From Paraburkholderia acidisoli (GTDB lineage: Bacteria > Pseudomonadota > Gammaproteobacteria > Burkholderiales > Burkholderiaceae), in assembly GCF_009789675.1 (NCBI RefSeq), contig NZ_CP046913.1, positions 3,100,001 through 3,164,000 of the forward strand: a stretch of 64,000 bases of DNA, given 5' to 3'. Of the stretch, positions 50,310 through 63,164 are shown in pieces. Within the stretch, counting starts at the first letter, position 1; the number at the start of each line of letters is the position of its first letter. The position numbers and the translations under genes were made by a program. The notes under the pieces were generated by a model. It was not told where the DNA came from. It searched no databases and saw nothing but the letters and a program-made list of their open reading frames with translations.

Positions 50310-51077
50310 ATGAAGAAAACCGCTCTCGCCCTGACCGCCGCGCTGCTGAGCGCCGGCGCGCTCGCCCAGCAGGCGCCCTCGCACCTCGACGAAGTGCTCT
50401 CGCGCGGCACGCTGCGCGCGTGCACCACGGGCGACTACAAGCCGTATTCCTACTACAAACCGGACGGCACGTTCGAAGGCATCGACATCGACATGACGGA
50501 GTCGCTCGCGAAGTCGCTCGGCGTGAAGGCGGAGTTCGTGAAGACCTCGTGGTCGAATCTCATGAACGACTTCCTCGCGAAGTGCGACGTGGCCGTGGGC
50601 GGCGTGTCGACCACGCTCGACCGGCAAAAGCGCGCGTTCTTCACGGAGGCGTATCAGGTCGACGGCAAGACGCCGATCGTGCGTTGCGCCGACGTGCAGA
50701 AGTACCAGACCGTCGCGCAGATCGACCAGCCTGCGACGCGTGTGATCGTGAATCCGGGCGGCACCAACGAGCGCTTCGCGAAGCAGTTCTTCCCGCACGC
50801 GAATCTCACCGTGTACCCCGACAACGTGACGGTGTTCAAGCAGATTCTCGCGGGCAAGGCCGACGTGATGGTGACCGATGCTTCGGAGACCTTGCTACAG
50901 CAAAAGCTGAATCCGGGACTGTGCTCCGTGCATCCGGACCAGCCGTTCCAGTACGGCGAAAAAGCGTGGATGGTGCCGCGCGGCGACGTGGTGTTCCAGC
51001 AGTACGTGAATCAGTGGTTGCATCTGGCGCGCGCAAGCGGGGAATATCAGGCAATCTCCGACAAGTGGCTGAAGTAA
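50310..51077 (+). CDS. Periplasmic PheC-like cyclohexadienyl dehydratase / binding-protein-fold enzyme
   Basis: The 255-residue protein has a signal peptide ending ALAQ and GGAG before the ATG. It has the type II solute-binding fold, and its sequence follows Pseudomonas PheC closely as I recall it: TTGDYKPYSYY, GIDIDMTESLAKSLG, SWSNLMNDF, QIDQPATRVIVNPGGTNERFAKQ, DNVTVFKQI, ADVMVTDASE, LCSVHPDQPFQYGEKAW and YVNQWLHLA. PheC turns prephenate or arogenate into phenylpyruvate or phenylalanine in the periplasm. A plain amino-acid binding protein is the alternative; the GGTNE motif and lack of transporter genes nearby favour the enzyme. Confidence 0.75.
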   Translation: MKKTALALTAALLSAGALAQQAPSHLDEVLSRGTLRACTTGDYKPYSYYKPDGTFEGIDIDMTESLAKSLGVKAEFVKTSWSNLMNDFLAKCDVAVGGVSTTLDRQKRAFFTEAYQVDGKTPIVRCADVQKYQTVAQIDQPATRVIVNPGGTNERFAKQFFPHANLTVYPDNVTVFKQILAGKADVMVTDASETLLQQKLNPGLCSVHPDQPFQYGEKAWMVPRGDVVFQQYVNQWLHLARASGEYQAISDKWLK

Positions 51078-51489
51078 AACGCGCTCACACCATGCGCATG
51101 GCTTGACGAGATCGCGTTGCGACCCCGCAAATGCTACGAGGAGTTGCAACGGAAGTTTGCAACGCGAGTCGCGCAAAGCTTGCATGGCACGCACACCTTG
51201 TGGCGCCACGCATTTTGCATGTCTCCACGCGGCGTATTTGCCGTCGTGAATTCGTGCGATGAAATGTTCGCAACGCCCCATATAACGGGGCTCTAATCAT
51301 GCGATTCGAATTTGCGAACATCGTGAATCCGGCATGCCGCGAAAGCACAAAAGAATATCGCCGTAAAAATGACTTTCGCGAAACGAACGGGCTGGCAATA
51401 AATCCCGCGGAGCCTTGTCCCACGGGCGTTACAACCTGAAACACTTTGTTACCGCGAAGCCCCATTAATTCGCCCACAATGCCTTCAAC
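51078..51489. other. Gene-free, lower-GC region
   Basis: No coding frame is convincing. A small hairpin GCCCC-atataac-GGGGC sits at 51275-51291, and the sequence is richer in A/T than the rest of the window. Confidence 0.45.
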
Positions 51490-51708
51490 GGTTTCAACAC
51501 GGATGTGGCTGGGTGCAAGTGTGAGCGGACACGAATACTCCAGCCGGTCGGCGTGACCTCCAGGTTCGTCGGAGCCCTCTTGAGGGGCATCCTTGTTGGA
51601 GCCGTGACCGGGCGTACAGTACGTTTCCTACCCGGCTCCTCCTTTGGTCTCCTCGCGCTAACCCCGTAGCGTGTGGTTTTTAGCGGGCTCCAGGCCCGCT
51701 TTTTTTTC
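51490..51708 (+). ncRNA. Candidate small RNA ending in an intrinsic terminator
   Basis: About 190 gene-free bases lead into a textbook terminator. Within them are potential stems CCCTC-TTGA-GGGG (51575-51587), GGAGCC with GGCTCC, and CCGGG with CCCGG around a CGTACAGTACG element (51598-51640). No ORF with a ribosome-binding site precedes the terminator, so a non-coding transcript is a reasonable guess. The 5' end is arbitrary and I do not recognise the RNA as a known class. Confidence 0.35.
51682..51708 (+). terminator. Rho-independent terminator of the candidate sRNA
   Basis: AGCGGGC-CTCCAG-GCCCGCT is followed by eight Ts. No gene lies upstream on this strand within 600 bases. Confidence 0.9.
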
Positions 51709-51800
51709 GTCCCTACCTTTTGTTATTCGCTGGGCATCGCGTCCGGCGATTTTCGTTTTTTCGCTATTCTTTCGGAATCCCAGGTATTCATTCGAACAAG

Positions 51801-51840
51801 AAAATCGCCGCGCGGTTTTCGTTGGTCGCGGCGATTTTTC
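51801..51840. terminator. Bidirectional terminator downstream of acyl-CoA synthetase gene
   Basis: AAAATCGCCGCG pairs with CGCGGCGATTTTT across a 15-base loop. On the minus strand it lies about 70 bases beyond the stop of the acyl-CoA synthetase gene. Confidence 0.85.
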
Positions 51841-51911
51841 GCTTATCGGCGTGCGTTTTTATGCAGCGTGTGCTCGCATTATTGGCGGCTTAAATCTGCG
51901 CCTGGCCTACA

Positions 51912-53663
51912 TCACGCGGTCTTCTGTTCGCCCAGTTTCAACTCGTCGATCATGCGCGCGCGCATCACGAACTTCTGCACTTTGCCCGTGACCGTCATCG
52001 GCAATTCGTCGACGAAGCGAATGTACTTCGGAATCTTGTAGTGCGCGATTTGCCCGTGGCAGAACGCCTGAATGTCTTCGGCGCTCGCGCTTTCACCGGG
52101 GCGCAGCACGATCCACGCGCATACTTCCTCGCCGTATTTCGCGTCGGGCACGCCGAACACCTGCACCGACTGCACCTGCGGATGGCGGAACAGGAACTCC
52201 TCGATCTCGCGCGGATAAATATTCTCGCCGCCGCGGATCAGCATGTCCTTCAGGCGGCCCACGATGTTGCAGTAGCCCTCGGCGTCGAGCGTGGCGAGAT
52301 CGCCCGTGTGCATCCAGCCGTCGACGATCGACTCCGCCGTTTTTGCCTCGTCGCCCCAATACCCCAGCATCACCGAATAGCCTCTCGTGCACAGTTCGCC
52401 CGTTTCGCCCACGGGCACGACGTTGCCGAGCGCATCGACGATCTTCACTTCGAGATGCGGTTGAATGCGGCCGACCGTCGTAGTGCGCTTGTCGAGCGGA
52501 TCGGTGGTCGAACTTTGAAACGACACGGGGCTCGTTTCCGTCATGCCGTACGCGATGGTGATTTCCGCGAGATGCATTTTCGCGACCACGCGCTTCATGG
52601 TTTCGATCGGGCACGGCGAGCCCGCCATGATGCCCGTGCGCAACTTCGAGAGGTCGAAGCGCGCGAAGTCCGGGTGATCGAGTTCGGCGATGAACATCGT
52701 CGGTACGCCATGGAGCGCCGTGCACCCTTCCGCCGCGACCGCCTCGAGCGTCGCGCGCGGGTCGAACGCCTCGCCGGGGAACACCATCGCCGCGCCCACC
52801 GAAACACAGGCGAGCACCGCGAGCACCATGCCGAAGCAGTGGTACAGCGGCACGGGAATGCAAAGCGAGTCGGCTTCGGTCAGACGCATGGCCTGCGCGA
52901 TGAAGCGACCGTTGTTGAGCACGTTGCGATGCGTGAGCGTGGCGCCCTTGGGATTGCCGGTCGTACCGCTCGTGAACTGGATGTTGATGGCGTCGTCGGG
53001 CGCGAGCGTCGCGGCAATGGCGTCGAGCCACGCGGTGCCGTCTCGCGCGATACGCTCGCGGCCCAGCTCCACGATCTCGCTGAAGCACAACATGCCGGGC
53101 GTGGCCGTGTCGCACATGCGCACGACAGCGCGCAGATCCGGCAAACGTGCTGCGCGCAGCTGACCCGGTGCCGCGCGCTCGAGTTCGGGCGCGAGCGTCT
53201 GCAACATCTCCAGATACTTCGACGTCTTGAAGCTTTCGGCCGCAACGATCGCCTTGCAACCGACCTTGTTCAGCGCGTATTCGAGTTCGGCGAGGCGATA
53301 CGCGGGATTGATGTTGACGAGCACCGCGCCCATGCGCGCGGTCGCGAATTGCGTGAGCAGCCACTCGACGCGATTGGGCGACCAGATGCCCACGCGGTCG
53401 CCCGCCACGATGCCGATCTCGGCGAAACCAGCCGCCAGAATATCGACCTCGGCCACGAACTCGGCCCAGCTCCAGCGAATGCCCTGCTCGCGGAACACCA
53501 CGGCGGGACGTTCGGGAAACCGCGCCGCCGTGGCGCGCAGGAAATCGCCGATCGTCGCGTCGGAGAGCGGCACGTCGCGCGTGCCTCTCACGTAGGAAAG
53601 CCCGTCGCGCGGGGCGATGATCGCCTTGTGTACGGCGCCCGCGCCGGCTGCGTCGATGGCCAT
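51912..53663 (-). CDS. Acyl-CoA synthetase (AMP-dependent ligase)
   Basis: From the ATG at 53663 (GGGGAGACAGCC before it) the protein has 583 residues. It activates a carboxylic acid with ATP and CoA. The phosphate loop is [17 protein letters not shown], the adenine-binding motif [13 protein letters not shown], the hinge [22 protein letters not shown], and the catalytic lysine lies in [10 protein letters not shown]. The pattern is that of medium-chain or broad-range fatty acyl-CoA ligases (ACSF2/FadD-like). The chain length of the substrate cannot be read. It is monocistronic. Confidence 0.9.
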   Translation of the reverse strand: MAIDAAGAGAVHKAIIAPRDGLSYVRGTRDVPLSDATIGDFLRATAARFPERPAVVFREQGIRWSWAEFVAEVDILAAGFAEIGIVAGDRVGIWSPNRVEWLLTQFATARMGAVLVNINPAYRLAELEYALNKVGCKAIVAAESFKTSKYLEMLQTLAPELERAAPGQLRAARLPDLRAVVRMCDTATPGMLCFSEIVELGRERIARDGTAWLDAIAATLAPDDAINIQFTSGTTGNPKGATLTHRNVLNNGRFIAQAMRLTEADSLCIPVPLYHCFGMVLAVLACVSVGAAMVFPGEAFDPRATLEAVAAEGCTALHGVPTMFIAELDHPDFARFDLSKLRTGIMAGSPCPIETMKRVVAKMHLAEITIAYGMTETSPVSFQSSTTDPLDKRTTTVGRIQPHLEVKIVDALGNVVPVGETGELCTRGYSVMLGYWGDEAKTAESIVDGWMHTGDLATLDAEGYCNIVGRLKDMLIRGGENIYPREIEEFLFRHPQVQSVQVFGVPDAKYGEEVCAWIVLRPGESASAEDIQAFCHGQIAHYKIPKYIRFVDELPMTVTGKVQKFVMRARMIDELKLGEQKTA

Positions 53664-53996
53664 GATGGCTGTCTCCCCGGGAGCATCCACTCCCGCTGAA
53701 ATGGATTTGAAATGGATTGTGCCACCGGCCTTCGCGGCGACGGCATCAAGTTTTACCCGCAGCGCGAACCGCGTTCGGGCGCGCGGCGTCTCCTCGTCAC
53801 CCTGGCCGCGAAGGCATGATTTGGCATTACCTTTCCGTAAACGTCAAGTCTGACAGACCATGAGGCATTCGCGGGAGGACGTCGATAACACCGCGCTCGA
53901 TTTCAGCGCACCAAAACAAAAAGGGCTTCCGGTGAGGGAAGCCCTTTGTTGTTCGCTCGCGCCACGCCGTGAACGGCGCGCGGCGGGCGTACGGAA
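53664..53996. other. Intergenic region acyl-CoA synthetase / atpC
   Basis: This 333-base gap lies between two minus-strand genes. It holds GTCAAGTCTGACAGAC (53843-53858), nearly the same as the element at 48767-48783, and the atp operon terminator. No coding frame is seen. Confidence 0.5.
53919..53950 (-). terminator. Terminator of the atp operon
   Basis: AAAGGGCTTCC pairs with GGAAGCCCTTT over a 6-base loop. On the minus strand TTTTTGTTTT follows, 47 bases past the atpC stop. Confidence 0.9.
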
Positions 53997-54422
53997 TCAG
54001 TGCTGATTCATCTTGCGCAGGCGCTGGATCGCCGCGAGTTGCGCCACGGCGTAAGCCAGTTCGGCTTGCGCGGTTGCGTACTCGAGGTTCGAACCCGAGT
54101 TCTGCAGGGCCTCTTCGGCGCGCTTGCGCGCTTCCGTGGCCTTTGCTTCGTCGAGGTCCTTGCCGCGGATCGCGGTGTCGGCGAGCACCGTCACGGCGCC
54201 CGGCTGCACTTCGAGAATGCCGCCTGCGACGAACACGAACTCTTCGTTGCCGTCTTCGGCCACGATGCGCACGGCACCCGGACGAATACGCGTGATGAGC
54301 GGCGTGTGGCCCGGCAGAATGCCCAATTCGCCCGCCTCGCCCGGAAGCGCGACGAACTTCGCCTGGCCGTCGAAGATGCTCTCTTCGGCGCTGACGACGT
54401 CTACCTTGATGGTTGCTGCCAT
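53997..54422 (-). CDS. atpC: ATP synthase F1 epsilon subunit
   Basis: The 141-residue central-stalk and inhibitory subunit has the beta-sandwich region [42 protein letters not shown]. The ATG at 54422 was chosen over an upstream frame extension because it fits family N-termini. It is the last gene of atpIBEFHAGDC. Confidence 0.97.
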   Translation of the reverse strand: MAATIKVDVVSAEESIFDGQAKFVALPGEAGELGILPGHTPLITRIRPGAVRIVAEDGNEEFVFVAGGILEVQPGAVTVLADTAIRGKDLDEAKATEARKRAEEALQNSGSNLEYATAQAELAYAVAQLAAIQRLRKMNQH

Positions 54423-54519
54423 ATGTTTCGGCTCCTCGTTGAGTAAGTTGTGGCGGCGGGATCGATCAGCGTTGACCGGTAAGTCATCGCCAAACTTCCC
54501 GCCTCTCAGCAACTAACCC

Positions 54520-55941
<1,422 letters not shown>

Positions 55942-56013
55942 TCACTCGCTCACCGGTTCAGCACCGGCGCGGTTTCGCAATCGGTTCGCGCTCGTTGCGC
56001 CCTTAACGGGCGA

Positions 56014-56898
56014 TCAAACGGCTGCTGCGCCGCCGACGATCTCCGACAGTTCCTTCGTGATCGCGGCCTGGCGGCTCTTGTTGTACGAGAGCTGCAGTTC
56101 GTTGATGACCGTCTTCGCGTTGTCCGACGCCGCCTTCATCGCGACCATACGTGCCGACTGCTCCGACGCCATGTTTTCCGCCACGGCCTGATAGACCAGA
56201 GCTTCGACATAACGGACCAGCAGTTCGTCCACGACGGTTTGCGCGTCCGGCTCGTAGATGTAGTCCCATTGCGACTTCGGCGTCGCGCCATCGTCCTCGC
56301 CGCCCACCAGGCGCTCGTTCGACAGCGGCAGCAACTGCTCGATCACCGGCTCCTGCTTCATCGTGTTGACGAAGCGCGTGTACGCCAGGTAGACCGCCGA
56401 AAGCTTGCCTTCCGAGTACTGGTCGAGCTGCACCTTGATGGCGCCGATCAGCTTCTCGAGATGCGGCGTGTCGCCGAGATGCACGACGTTCGAGACGACC
56501 TTCGCACGCAGACGGTTCAGGAAACCGAGGCCCTTGCTGCCGATCGCGGTTGCTTCGATCGACGTGCCGGATGCTTCCAGATCCTTGAACTTCTGCAGCG
56601 TCGCGCGCAGCACGTTGGTGTTCATCCCGCCGCACAGACCCTTGTCGGTCGTGACGAGAATCACGCCAGCGACCTTCGCACCGTCGTTTTCCGTCATGAA
56701 CGGATGACGATACTCGGGGTTCGCACGGCTCATGTGCGCAGCGATGTCGCGGACCTTGTCGGCATACGGGCGGGCGGCGCGCATGCGCTCCTGGGCACGG
56801 CGCATTTTCGACGCCGCGACCATTTCCATCGCCTTGGTGATCTTGCGCGTGTTTTGCACGCTCTTGATCTTGCCGCGAATTTCCTTCATTCCAGCCAT
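56014..56898 (-). CDS. atpG: ATP synthase F1 gamma subunit (rotor shaft)
   Basis: The 294-residue protein has N-terminal [36 protein letters not shown] and C-terminal [34 protein letters not shown], which form the coiled-coil shaft. AGGAGCAA precedes the ATG. Confidence 0.98.
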   Translation of the reverse strand: MAGMKEIRGKIKSVQNTRKITKAMEMVAASKMRRAQERMRAARPYADKVRDIAAHMSRANPEYRHPFMTENDGAKVAGVILVTTDKGLCGGMNTNVLRATLQKFKDLEASGTSIEATAIGSKGLGFLNRLRAKVVSNVVHLGDTPHLEKLIGAIKVQLDQYSEGKLSAVYLAYTRFVNTMKQEPVIEQLLPLSNERLVGGEDDGATPKSQWDYIYEPDAQTVVDELLVRYVEALVYQAVAENMASEQSARMVAMKAASDNAKTVINELQLSYNKSRQAAITKELSEIVGGAAAV

Positions 56899-56989
56899 TG
56901 CTTGCTCCTCAATCGAAACGCGCGCCGCGTTTTTTACGACACGGCGCCGCGCTTCAATGTCCGTTTATCTGGGTTGATTCGCGGACGGA

Positions 56990-58531
56990 TCAGTATGCGC
57001 CGGACTTCTTGAAGTCCTTGAGAGCGGCGTGAAGCGCGTTCTCGTCGTCCTTCGACAGGTCCTTCTTGTCCTCGATGCGCGCGACCAGGTCGGCGTGCTT
57101 CGACTTCAGGTATTCGCGCAGACCCTTTTCGAACGGCAGGACGTCGGAGACTTCGATGTCGTCGAGGTAACCGTTGTTCGCCGAGAACAGCGCGACGGCC
57201 AGTTCCCACACTTGCAGCGGCTGATACTGCGGCTGCTTGAGCAGTTCCGTCACGCGGCGGCCGCGCTCCAGCTGCTTGCGGGTGGCTTCGTCGAGGTCCG
57301 AAGCGAACTGCGCGAACGCAGCCAGCTCACGGTACTGCGCGAGGTCGGTACGGATACCGCCCGACAGCTTCTTCACGACCTTGGTCTGTGCCGCGCCGCC
57401 AACACGCGACACCGAAACGCCCGCGTTGATTGCCGGACGGATGCCCGCGTTGAAGAGGTCGGTTTCCAGGAAGATCTGGCCGTCGGTAATCGAGATCACG
57501 TTCGTCGGCACGAATGCCGTGACGTCGCCGGCTTGCGTTTCGATGATCGGCAGTGCCGTCAGCGAACCCGTCTTGCCCTTGACTTCACCGTTCGTGAACT
57601 TCTCGACGTAGTCGGCCGACACGCGTGCAGCGCGCTCGAGCAGACGCGAGTGGAGGTAGAACACGTCGCCGGGGTAAGCTTCGCGGCCCGGCGGGCGGCG
57701 CAGCAGCAGCGAGATCTGACGGTATGCCCAGGCTTGCTTGGTCAAATCGTCATAAATGATCAGGGCGTCTTGACCGCGGTCGCGGAAGTATTCGCCCATC
57801 GTGCAGCCGGCGTACGGCGCGAGGTACTGCAGCGCGGCCGATTCCGAAGCCGAAGCGGCCACGACGATCGTGTAGTCGATCGCGCCGGTTTCTTCGAGCT
57901 TGCGCAGCACGTTCTGGATCGACGAAGCCTTCTGACCGATGGCGACGTAGATACAGATCAGGTCCTTGCCCTTCTGGTTGATGATCGTGTCGACGGCCAC
58001 CGCGGTCTTGCCGCACTGACGGTCGCCGATGATCAGCTCACGCTGGCCACGGCCGATCGGCACCATCGCGTCGATCGACTTCAGACCGGTTTGCACCGGC
58101 TGCGAGACGCCTTCGCGCCAGATCACGCCCGGAGCGATCTTTTCGATCGCGTCGGTCATCTTGGCGTTGACCGGGCCCTTGCCGTCGATCGGGTTGCCGA
58201 GCGGATCGACCACGCGGCCGATGAGTTCGGGACCAACCGGCACTTCGAGAATGCGGCCCGTCGTCTTGACGATGTCGCCTTCCGAGATGTGTTCGTATTC
58301 GCCGAGAATCACGGCGCCGACCGAATCGCGCTCGAGGTTCAGCGCGAGGCCGAACGTGTTGCCCGGGAATTCGAGCATTTCGCCCTGCATCACGTCCGAC
58401 AGACCGTGAATGCGCACGATACCGTCGGTCACGGAGATCACGGTGCCCTGGTTGCGAACGTCCGCGCTCGCTTCAAGGCCCTGGATCCGGCTCTTGATCA
58501 GCTCGCTGATCTCAGAGGGATTGAGTTGCAT
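56990..58531 (-). CDS. atpA: ATP synthase F1 alpha subunit
   Basis: The 513-residue nucleotide-binding, non-catalytic subunit has the P-loop [13 protein letters not shown] (about 170-182), where E. coli has GDRQTGKT, so a cysteine replaces the threonine before [43 protein letters not shown] is the alpha/beta signature region. Confidence 0.99.
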   Translation of the reverse strand: MQLNPSEISELIKSRIQGLEASADVRNQGTVISVTDGIVRIHGLSDVMQGEMLEFPGNTFGLALNLERDSVGAVILGEYEHISEGDIVKTTGRILEVPVGPELIGRVVDPLGNPIDGKGPVNAKMTDAIEKIAPGVIWREGVSQPVQTGLKSIDAMVPIGRGQRELIIGDRQCGKTAVAVDTIINQKGKDLICIYVAIGQKASSIQNVLRKLEETGAIDYTIVVAASASESAALQYLAPYAGCTMGEYFRDRGQDALIIYDDLTKQAWAYRQISLLLRRPPGREAYPGDVFYLHSRLLERAARVSADYVEKFTNGEVKGKTGSLTALPIIETQAGDVTAFVPTNVISITDGQIFLETDLFNAGIRPAINAGVSVSRVGGAAQTKVVKKLSGGIRTDLAQYRELAAFAQFASDLDEATRKQLERGRRVTELLKQPQYQPLQVWELAVALFSANNGYLDDIEVSDVLPFEKGLREYLKSKHADLVARIEDKKDLSKDDENALHAALKDFKKSGAY

Positions 58532-58595
58532 TATTCGCTCCTGATGTTCAATTCTGTTGCGTGCCAGCCGCGGCGCCCGATCGTGATCGGGGCGC

Positions 58596-59135
58596 TCAGG
58601 CGGTCAGAGCCGTCTGCATGCTGGCAAGCCGCGCGCGGACCGAGGTATCGAGCACTTCGTCGCCGACCGTCACGCGCACGCCGCCGATCAGCGACTTGTC
58701 GACTTCGACGGTGGGCTTCAGCTTGCATTTGAACTTGCGTTCGAGACTGGCGACGAGCTCGTTCAGTTGCTCGCCTTCGAGCGCAAACGCGCTGACGATC
58801 AGCGCGTCGGCGGCGCCTGCCTTGGCGTTCTTGAGCGCTTCGAACTGTGCGTGAATTTCCGGCAGCAGTTCCAGACGGTGATTGGCGATCAGCATCTGCA
58901 CGAGGTTCTTCGCCTCGGGCGTATCCTTGAGCGGGGACTTCACCGCCGCGAGCAGCAGCTCGACGACCTGGGCATGGCTCACCTTCGGGCTCGACGCGAC
59001 CGAGGCCACTTCGGGCAAGGCCGCAACCTGTGCCAGTTCCGCGACGAGCGTGGACCAGGCAGCGACGTCACCAGCTTCAGCCACGCCGAACAGCGCTTCT
59101 GCGTACGGGCGGGCGATGGTTGCAAGTTCGGCCAT
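58596..59135 (-). CDS. atpH: ATP synthase F1 delta subunit
   Basis: The 179-residue stator subunit has N-terminal [19 protein letters not shown] and C-terminal [31 protein letters not shown], typical of OSCP/delta. It starts two bases after the atpF stop, so the two are translationally coupled. Confidence 0.97.
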   Translation of the reverse strand: MAELATIARPYAEALFGVAEAGDVAAWSTLVAELAQVAALPEVASVASSPKVSHAQVVELLLAAVKSPLKDTPEAKNLVQMLIANHRLELLPEIHAQFEALKNAKAGAADALIVSAFALEGEQLNELVASLERKFKCKLKPTVEVDKSLIGGVRVTVGDEVLDTSVRARLASMQTALTA

Positions 59136-59137
59136 GA

Positions 59138-59608
59138 TCAGAGCTCGGCTTTCAGTTGATTCAGCAGTTCGGCATGCGCCGACTGATCGACTTCACGCTT
59201 CAGGATCTGCTCGGCACCTTGCACAGCGAGCGCCGCGACTTCGGCGCGCAGTGCTTCGCGTGCCTTGACGACCTGCTGGTCGGCGTCGGCCTTCGCTTGA
59301 GCGATGATGCGCGCCGCTTCCGCGTGCGCCTGAGCCTTGATTTCTTCGGCGACGGCCAGAGCGCGCTTTTCAGCGTCGGCGATACGGCTTTGACCCTCGT
59401 TACGGGCCGTAGCGAGTTCTTCGCCAACGCGCTTGTGCGCGGCTTCGAGTTCCGCCTTGCCCTTTTCCGCAGCGGCCAGGCCGTCTGCGATCTTCTTCGA
59501 GCGCTCGTCGAGGGCGTTGATCAGCGGCGGCCACACGAATTTCATCGTGAACCACGCGAGGATCAGGAACACGACCATTTGCGCAAACAGGGTTGCGTTG
59601 AGATTCAC
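59138..59608 (-). CDS. atpF: ATP synthase Fo b subunit
   Basis: The 156-residue protein has one membrane helix (residues 7-26, [20 protein letters not shown]) followed by a long, charged Ala/Glu/Lys helix that dimerises as the peripheral stalk. Confidence 0.97.
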   Translation of the reverse strand: MNLNATLFAQMVVFLILAWFTMKFVWPPLINALDERSKKIADGLAAAEKGKAELEAAHKRVGEELATARNEGQSRIADAEKRALAVAEEIKAQAHAEAARIIAQAKADADQQVVKAREALRAEVAALAVQGAEQILKREVDQSAHAELLNQLKAEL

Positions 59609-59745
59609 GGTGTTTCCTTAAACGTTGCTATTCCGGGGAATTGAAACGGCAAGGCGCTCATCGGTCGAAAAACTCGAAGAGCGCCAGCACCCGTTCCGCC
59701 CTGCGCCCACCTCATTTATAGGTCAGGCGCAACTTTCCTGGGAAC

Positions 59746-60941
<1,196 letters not shown>

Positions 60942-61116
60942 ATCGTTAAAGCCACCCAAATTGTCGAAAATCGTTTCGGCCGTTCCCGCCGCAATACGCT
61001 ATTGCGGGAACACGCCGCCGCGGATCGTGTCTATCTGCTACGCATCGGCCAGCTGGTTCGCTTCCATCGCCTCGACGCCTGCGTCTCGTTGAGACCGGCG
61101 GCGCGATGTAGGCAAA

Positions 61117-61710
61117 TCAGCGCCACGCGAGCGCGATCCAATATGTCTTCAGTGCGATCAGGTACGTGATGAGCAACGGAATCCATTGCACCTCGTGATA
61201 CCCGAACGCGATGGCGACGAACATCGCAATCGTCACCCCCATCTTCACCGCTTCGCCAAGCACCCAGTTGAACACGGTGCCGGCACGACTCAACTGCTTG
61301 AGGCGCGCCGCAAACAGCGCGCCAGGTAACCAGCAGATCGCTCCGCCCAAAAACGCCGAAAGCGGCACGCCCGACGCAGCAACCCCCGGCGGCTTATAAA
61401 ACAGCCACCACGCCAACGTTGCAACCAGGGACAAAACCACTTGCGCTGCCACGACCCGGAATGGCGTGACCCGCGATGGGCGACTCACCTGCGCGCCAAA
61501 GAGCTGCTCGGCTTCGGTGCGGGTAAGTGGAACGATGTCGTTGTTTTCTTGCTGGCTGGCGTCCAGCTCATCCCAGCGGGCGTTGTGATCGACACGCCCG
61601 GTCTCGTTTGCCGCTTCATCCTGCCCCCGGCGGGATGCAGCAGTCGCGCCCGGCGGAACATCGGGCCCTTCATGCGCCTGCGGCGCTTCGTCTGGCCTCT
61701 GACCCACCAT
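61117..61710 (-). CDS. atpI: ATP synthase assembly protein AtpI
   Basis: From the ATG at 61710, preceded by GGAAGAAGC, the protein has 197 residues. The first 100 are hydrophilic, charged and rich in Gln/Asp/Glu, longer than in classic AtpI. Four membrane segments follow (VVAAQVVLSLVATLAWWLFY, LSAFLGGAICWLPGALFAA, VKMGVTIAMFVAIAF and IPLLITYLIALKTYWIAL). AtpI assists c-ring assembly. It is the first gene of the operon. Confidence 0.92.
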   Translation of the reverse strand: MVGQRPDEAPQAHEGPDVPPGATAASRRGQDEAANETGRVDHNARWDELDASQQENNDIVPLTRTEAEQLFGAQVSRPSRVTPFRVVAAQVVLSLVATLAWWLFYKPPGVAASGVPLSAFLGGAICWLPGALFAARLKQLSRAGTVFNWVLGEAVKMGVTIAMFVAIAFGYHEVQWIPLLITYLIALKTYWIALAWR

Positions 61711-61788
61711 CGCTTCTTCCGGAATTTTGCCTTGCGCGTGCGTTATTACAACGCACTTACAACATCGCCAACCAAATAAATCCGGGCG

Positions 61789-61817
61789 ATTGTAAGCGAT
61801 AGTTGCAGGCAATTCAA
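61789..61817 (-). promoter_or_regulatory. Sigma-70 promoter of the atp operon
   Basis: On the minus strand TTGAAT (61817-61812), a 17-base spacer and TACAAT (61794-61789) match the consensus at 4/6 or better in each box. The start would be near 61782, 70 bases ahead of atpI. Confidence 0.75.
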
Positions 61818-61974
61818 GACTTTAGGCCGTTCAATAAGACCTGTGAAATGCGGCTCCATGATACGAAAAAGTCGCCGCCGCGAGCGCGTTGTCGGGAACT
61901 GTAAGGGAGCGTTTTATGAAGAACGTAAAGGGCCGAAAACCGAAGTCGATCCGATACTTATGATGCCTTTCGCA

Positions 61975-63129
61975 TCAGAAAAAATGCAGCAGCAACGCCC
62001 CGCCCGCACCCGCCACGATCCAGAACGGCACCGAAACGAGGTGAAACGGCCCCCAAACGCCGCGTTCTTCCGCGAGGCGCACGGCAATGAGGTTCGCAAG
62101 CGAGCCGATCGCCACGCCGAAGCCGCCCACGCTCACACCGAACGCCAGTGCGCGCCAGTCGTGCGTGAAGTTCGCGAGCACGATCGCGGCCGGAACGTTG
62201 CTGATTCCCTGCGACAGAACCGCCCCTGCGACGAAAGCACGCAGGGGCGTTTGCAGCGAGAGCGCGGCGAGCGCCTGATGAATCGACGGTTGCGCGGCCA
62301 CGCTGCGCAGCACGATGAACATCAGCACGAAGATGAGCAGCAACAGCCAGTCGATCTTCAGGACGATGCGCGCGCGCCACAGCAGGAAGCCCGCGCCAAC
62401 GCCGGCGAGCGCGATGCCCGCGTGATGCGCATCGGCGAGCGTGACGAACGCGACGAACAACACGGCGGCCACGCCGGCAAGCGTGCGGTCCACGCCATGG
62501 GGCTCGCTGTCTTTCGACAGATCGAGCTCACGCGGCTTGAACATCACGGCCGTGAGCGCGACCAGCATCGCCATCAACATCGCGCACAACGGCGCGAGCG
62601 CAACGACGAACGCGCCGAACGACGCACCGCTCACTTGCCAGAGAAAGAGATTTTGGGGATTGCCGAGCGGCGTGAGCACCGAGCCCGCATTCACCGCGAG
62701 CGCGATGACGATCACGAGCCGCTTGAGCGGTAGCGGCGTGAGCTTGTGCAGCGAAAGCACGAGCGGCACGACGACGAATAGCGCGACGTCGTTGGTCACG
62801 ACGGTCGAGAGCGCCGCGGCCAGCGCGACGAGCAGGAGCGCGAGGCTGCGCTCCGAGCGGATGTGATGCACGACCTTGTGCGCGAGCCAGGTCAGGAGTC
62901 CTGAATATTCGATGGCCTTGGTGAGAATCAGCAGACCCGCAAGCGTCATTACCGTTTGCCAGTCGACCAGCGACGGCAGCTTCGCGAGCGGCTGCGGCGC
63001 CACGATCTCCAGCACGACAAGCGCCACGACGAGGATCGCCAGCACGGGCTCCGACGCGATTCCCCTGGCAACGCGGCGCAGAAGACTGACGGGCTCGTTC
63101 GCGCCCGACGCGGGTTCGCGCACGGCCAC
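61975..63129 (-). CDS. SLC13/ArsB-type membrane transporter
   Basis: The 384-residue polytopic protein has about ten hydrophobic segments. Two family hallmarks appear: AALSTVVTNDVALFVVVPLVL with the Asn-Asp pair, and VNAGSVLTPLGNPQNLFLW. A further inverted-half motif is GAVLSQGISNVPAAIVLANF. These are typical of the ion transporter superfamily (CitMHS, ArsB, NhaD, SLC13). The substrate could be a dicarboxylate, arsenite or sodium; the sequence alone does not say. It lies between parB and the atp operon. Confidence 0.85.
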   Translation of the reverse strand: MAVREPASGANEPVSLLRRVARGIASEPVLAILVVALVVLEIVAPQPLAKLPSLVDWQTVMTLAGLLILTKAIEYSGLLTWLAHKVVHHIRSERSLALLLVALAAALSTVVTNDVALFVVVPLVLSLHKLTPLPLKRLVIVIALAVNAGSVLTPLGNPQNLFLWQVSGASFGAFVVALAPLCAMLMAMLVALTAVMFKPRELDLSKDSEPHGVDRTLAGVAAVLFVAFVTLADAHHAGIALAGVGAGFLLWRARIVLKIDWLLLLIFVLMFIVLRSVAAQPSIHQALAALSLQTPLRAFVAGAVLSQGISNVPAAIVLANFTHDWRALAFGVSVGGFGVAIGSLANLIAVRLAEERGVWGPFHLVSVPFWIVAGAGGALLLHFF

Positions 63130-63164
63130 TCAGGCGACCGCGCTCAGGTTCATGGCCGCGCGCA

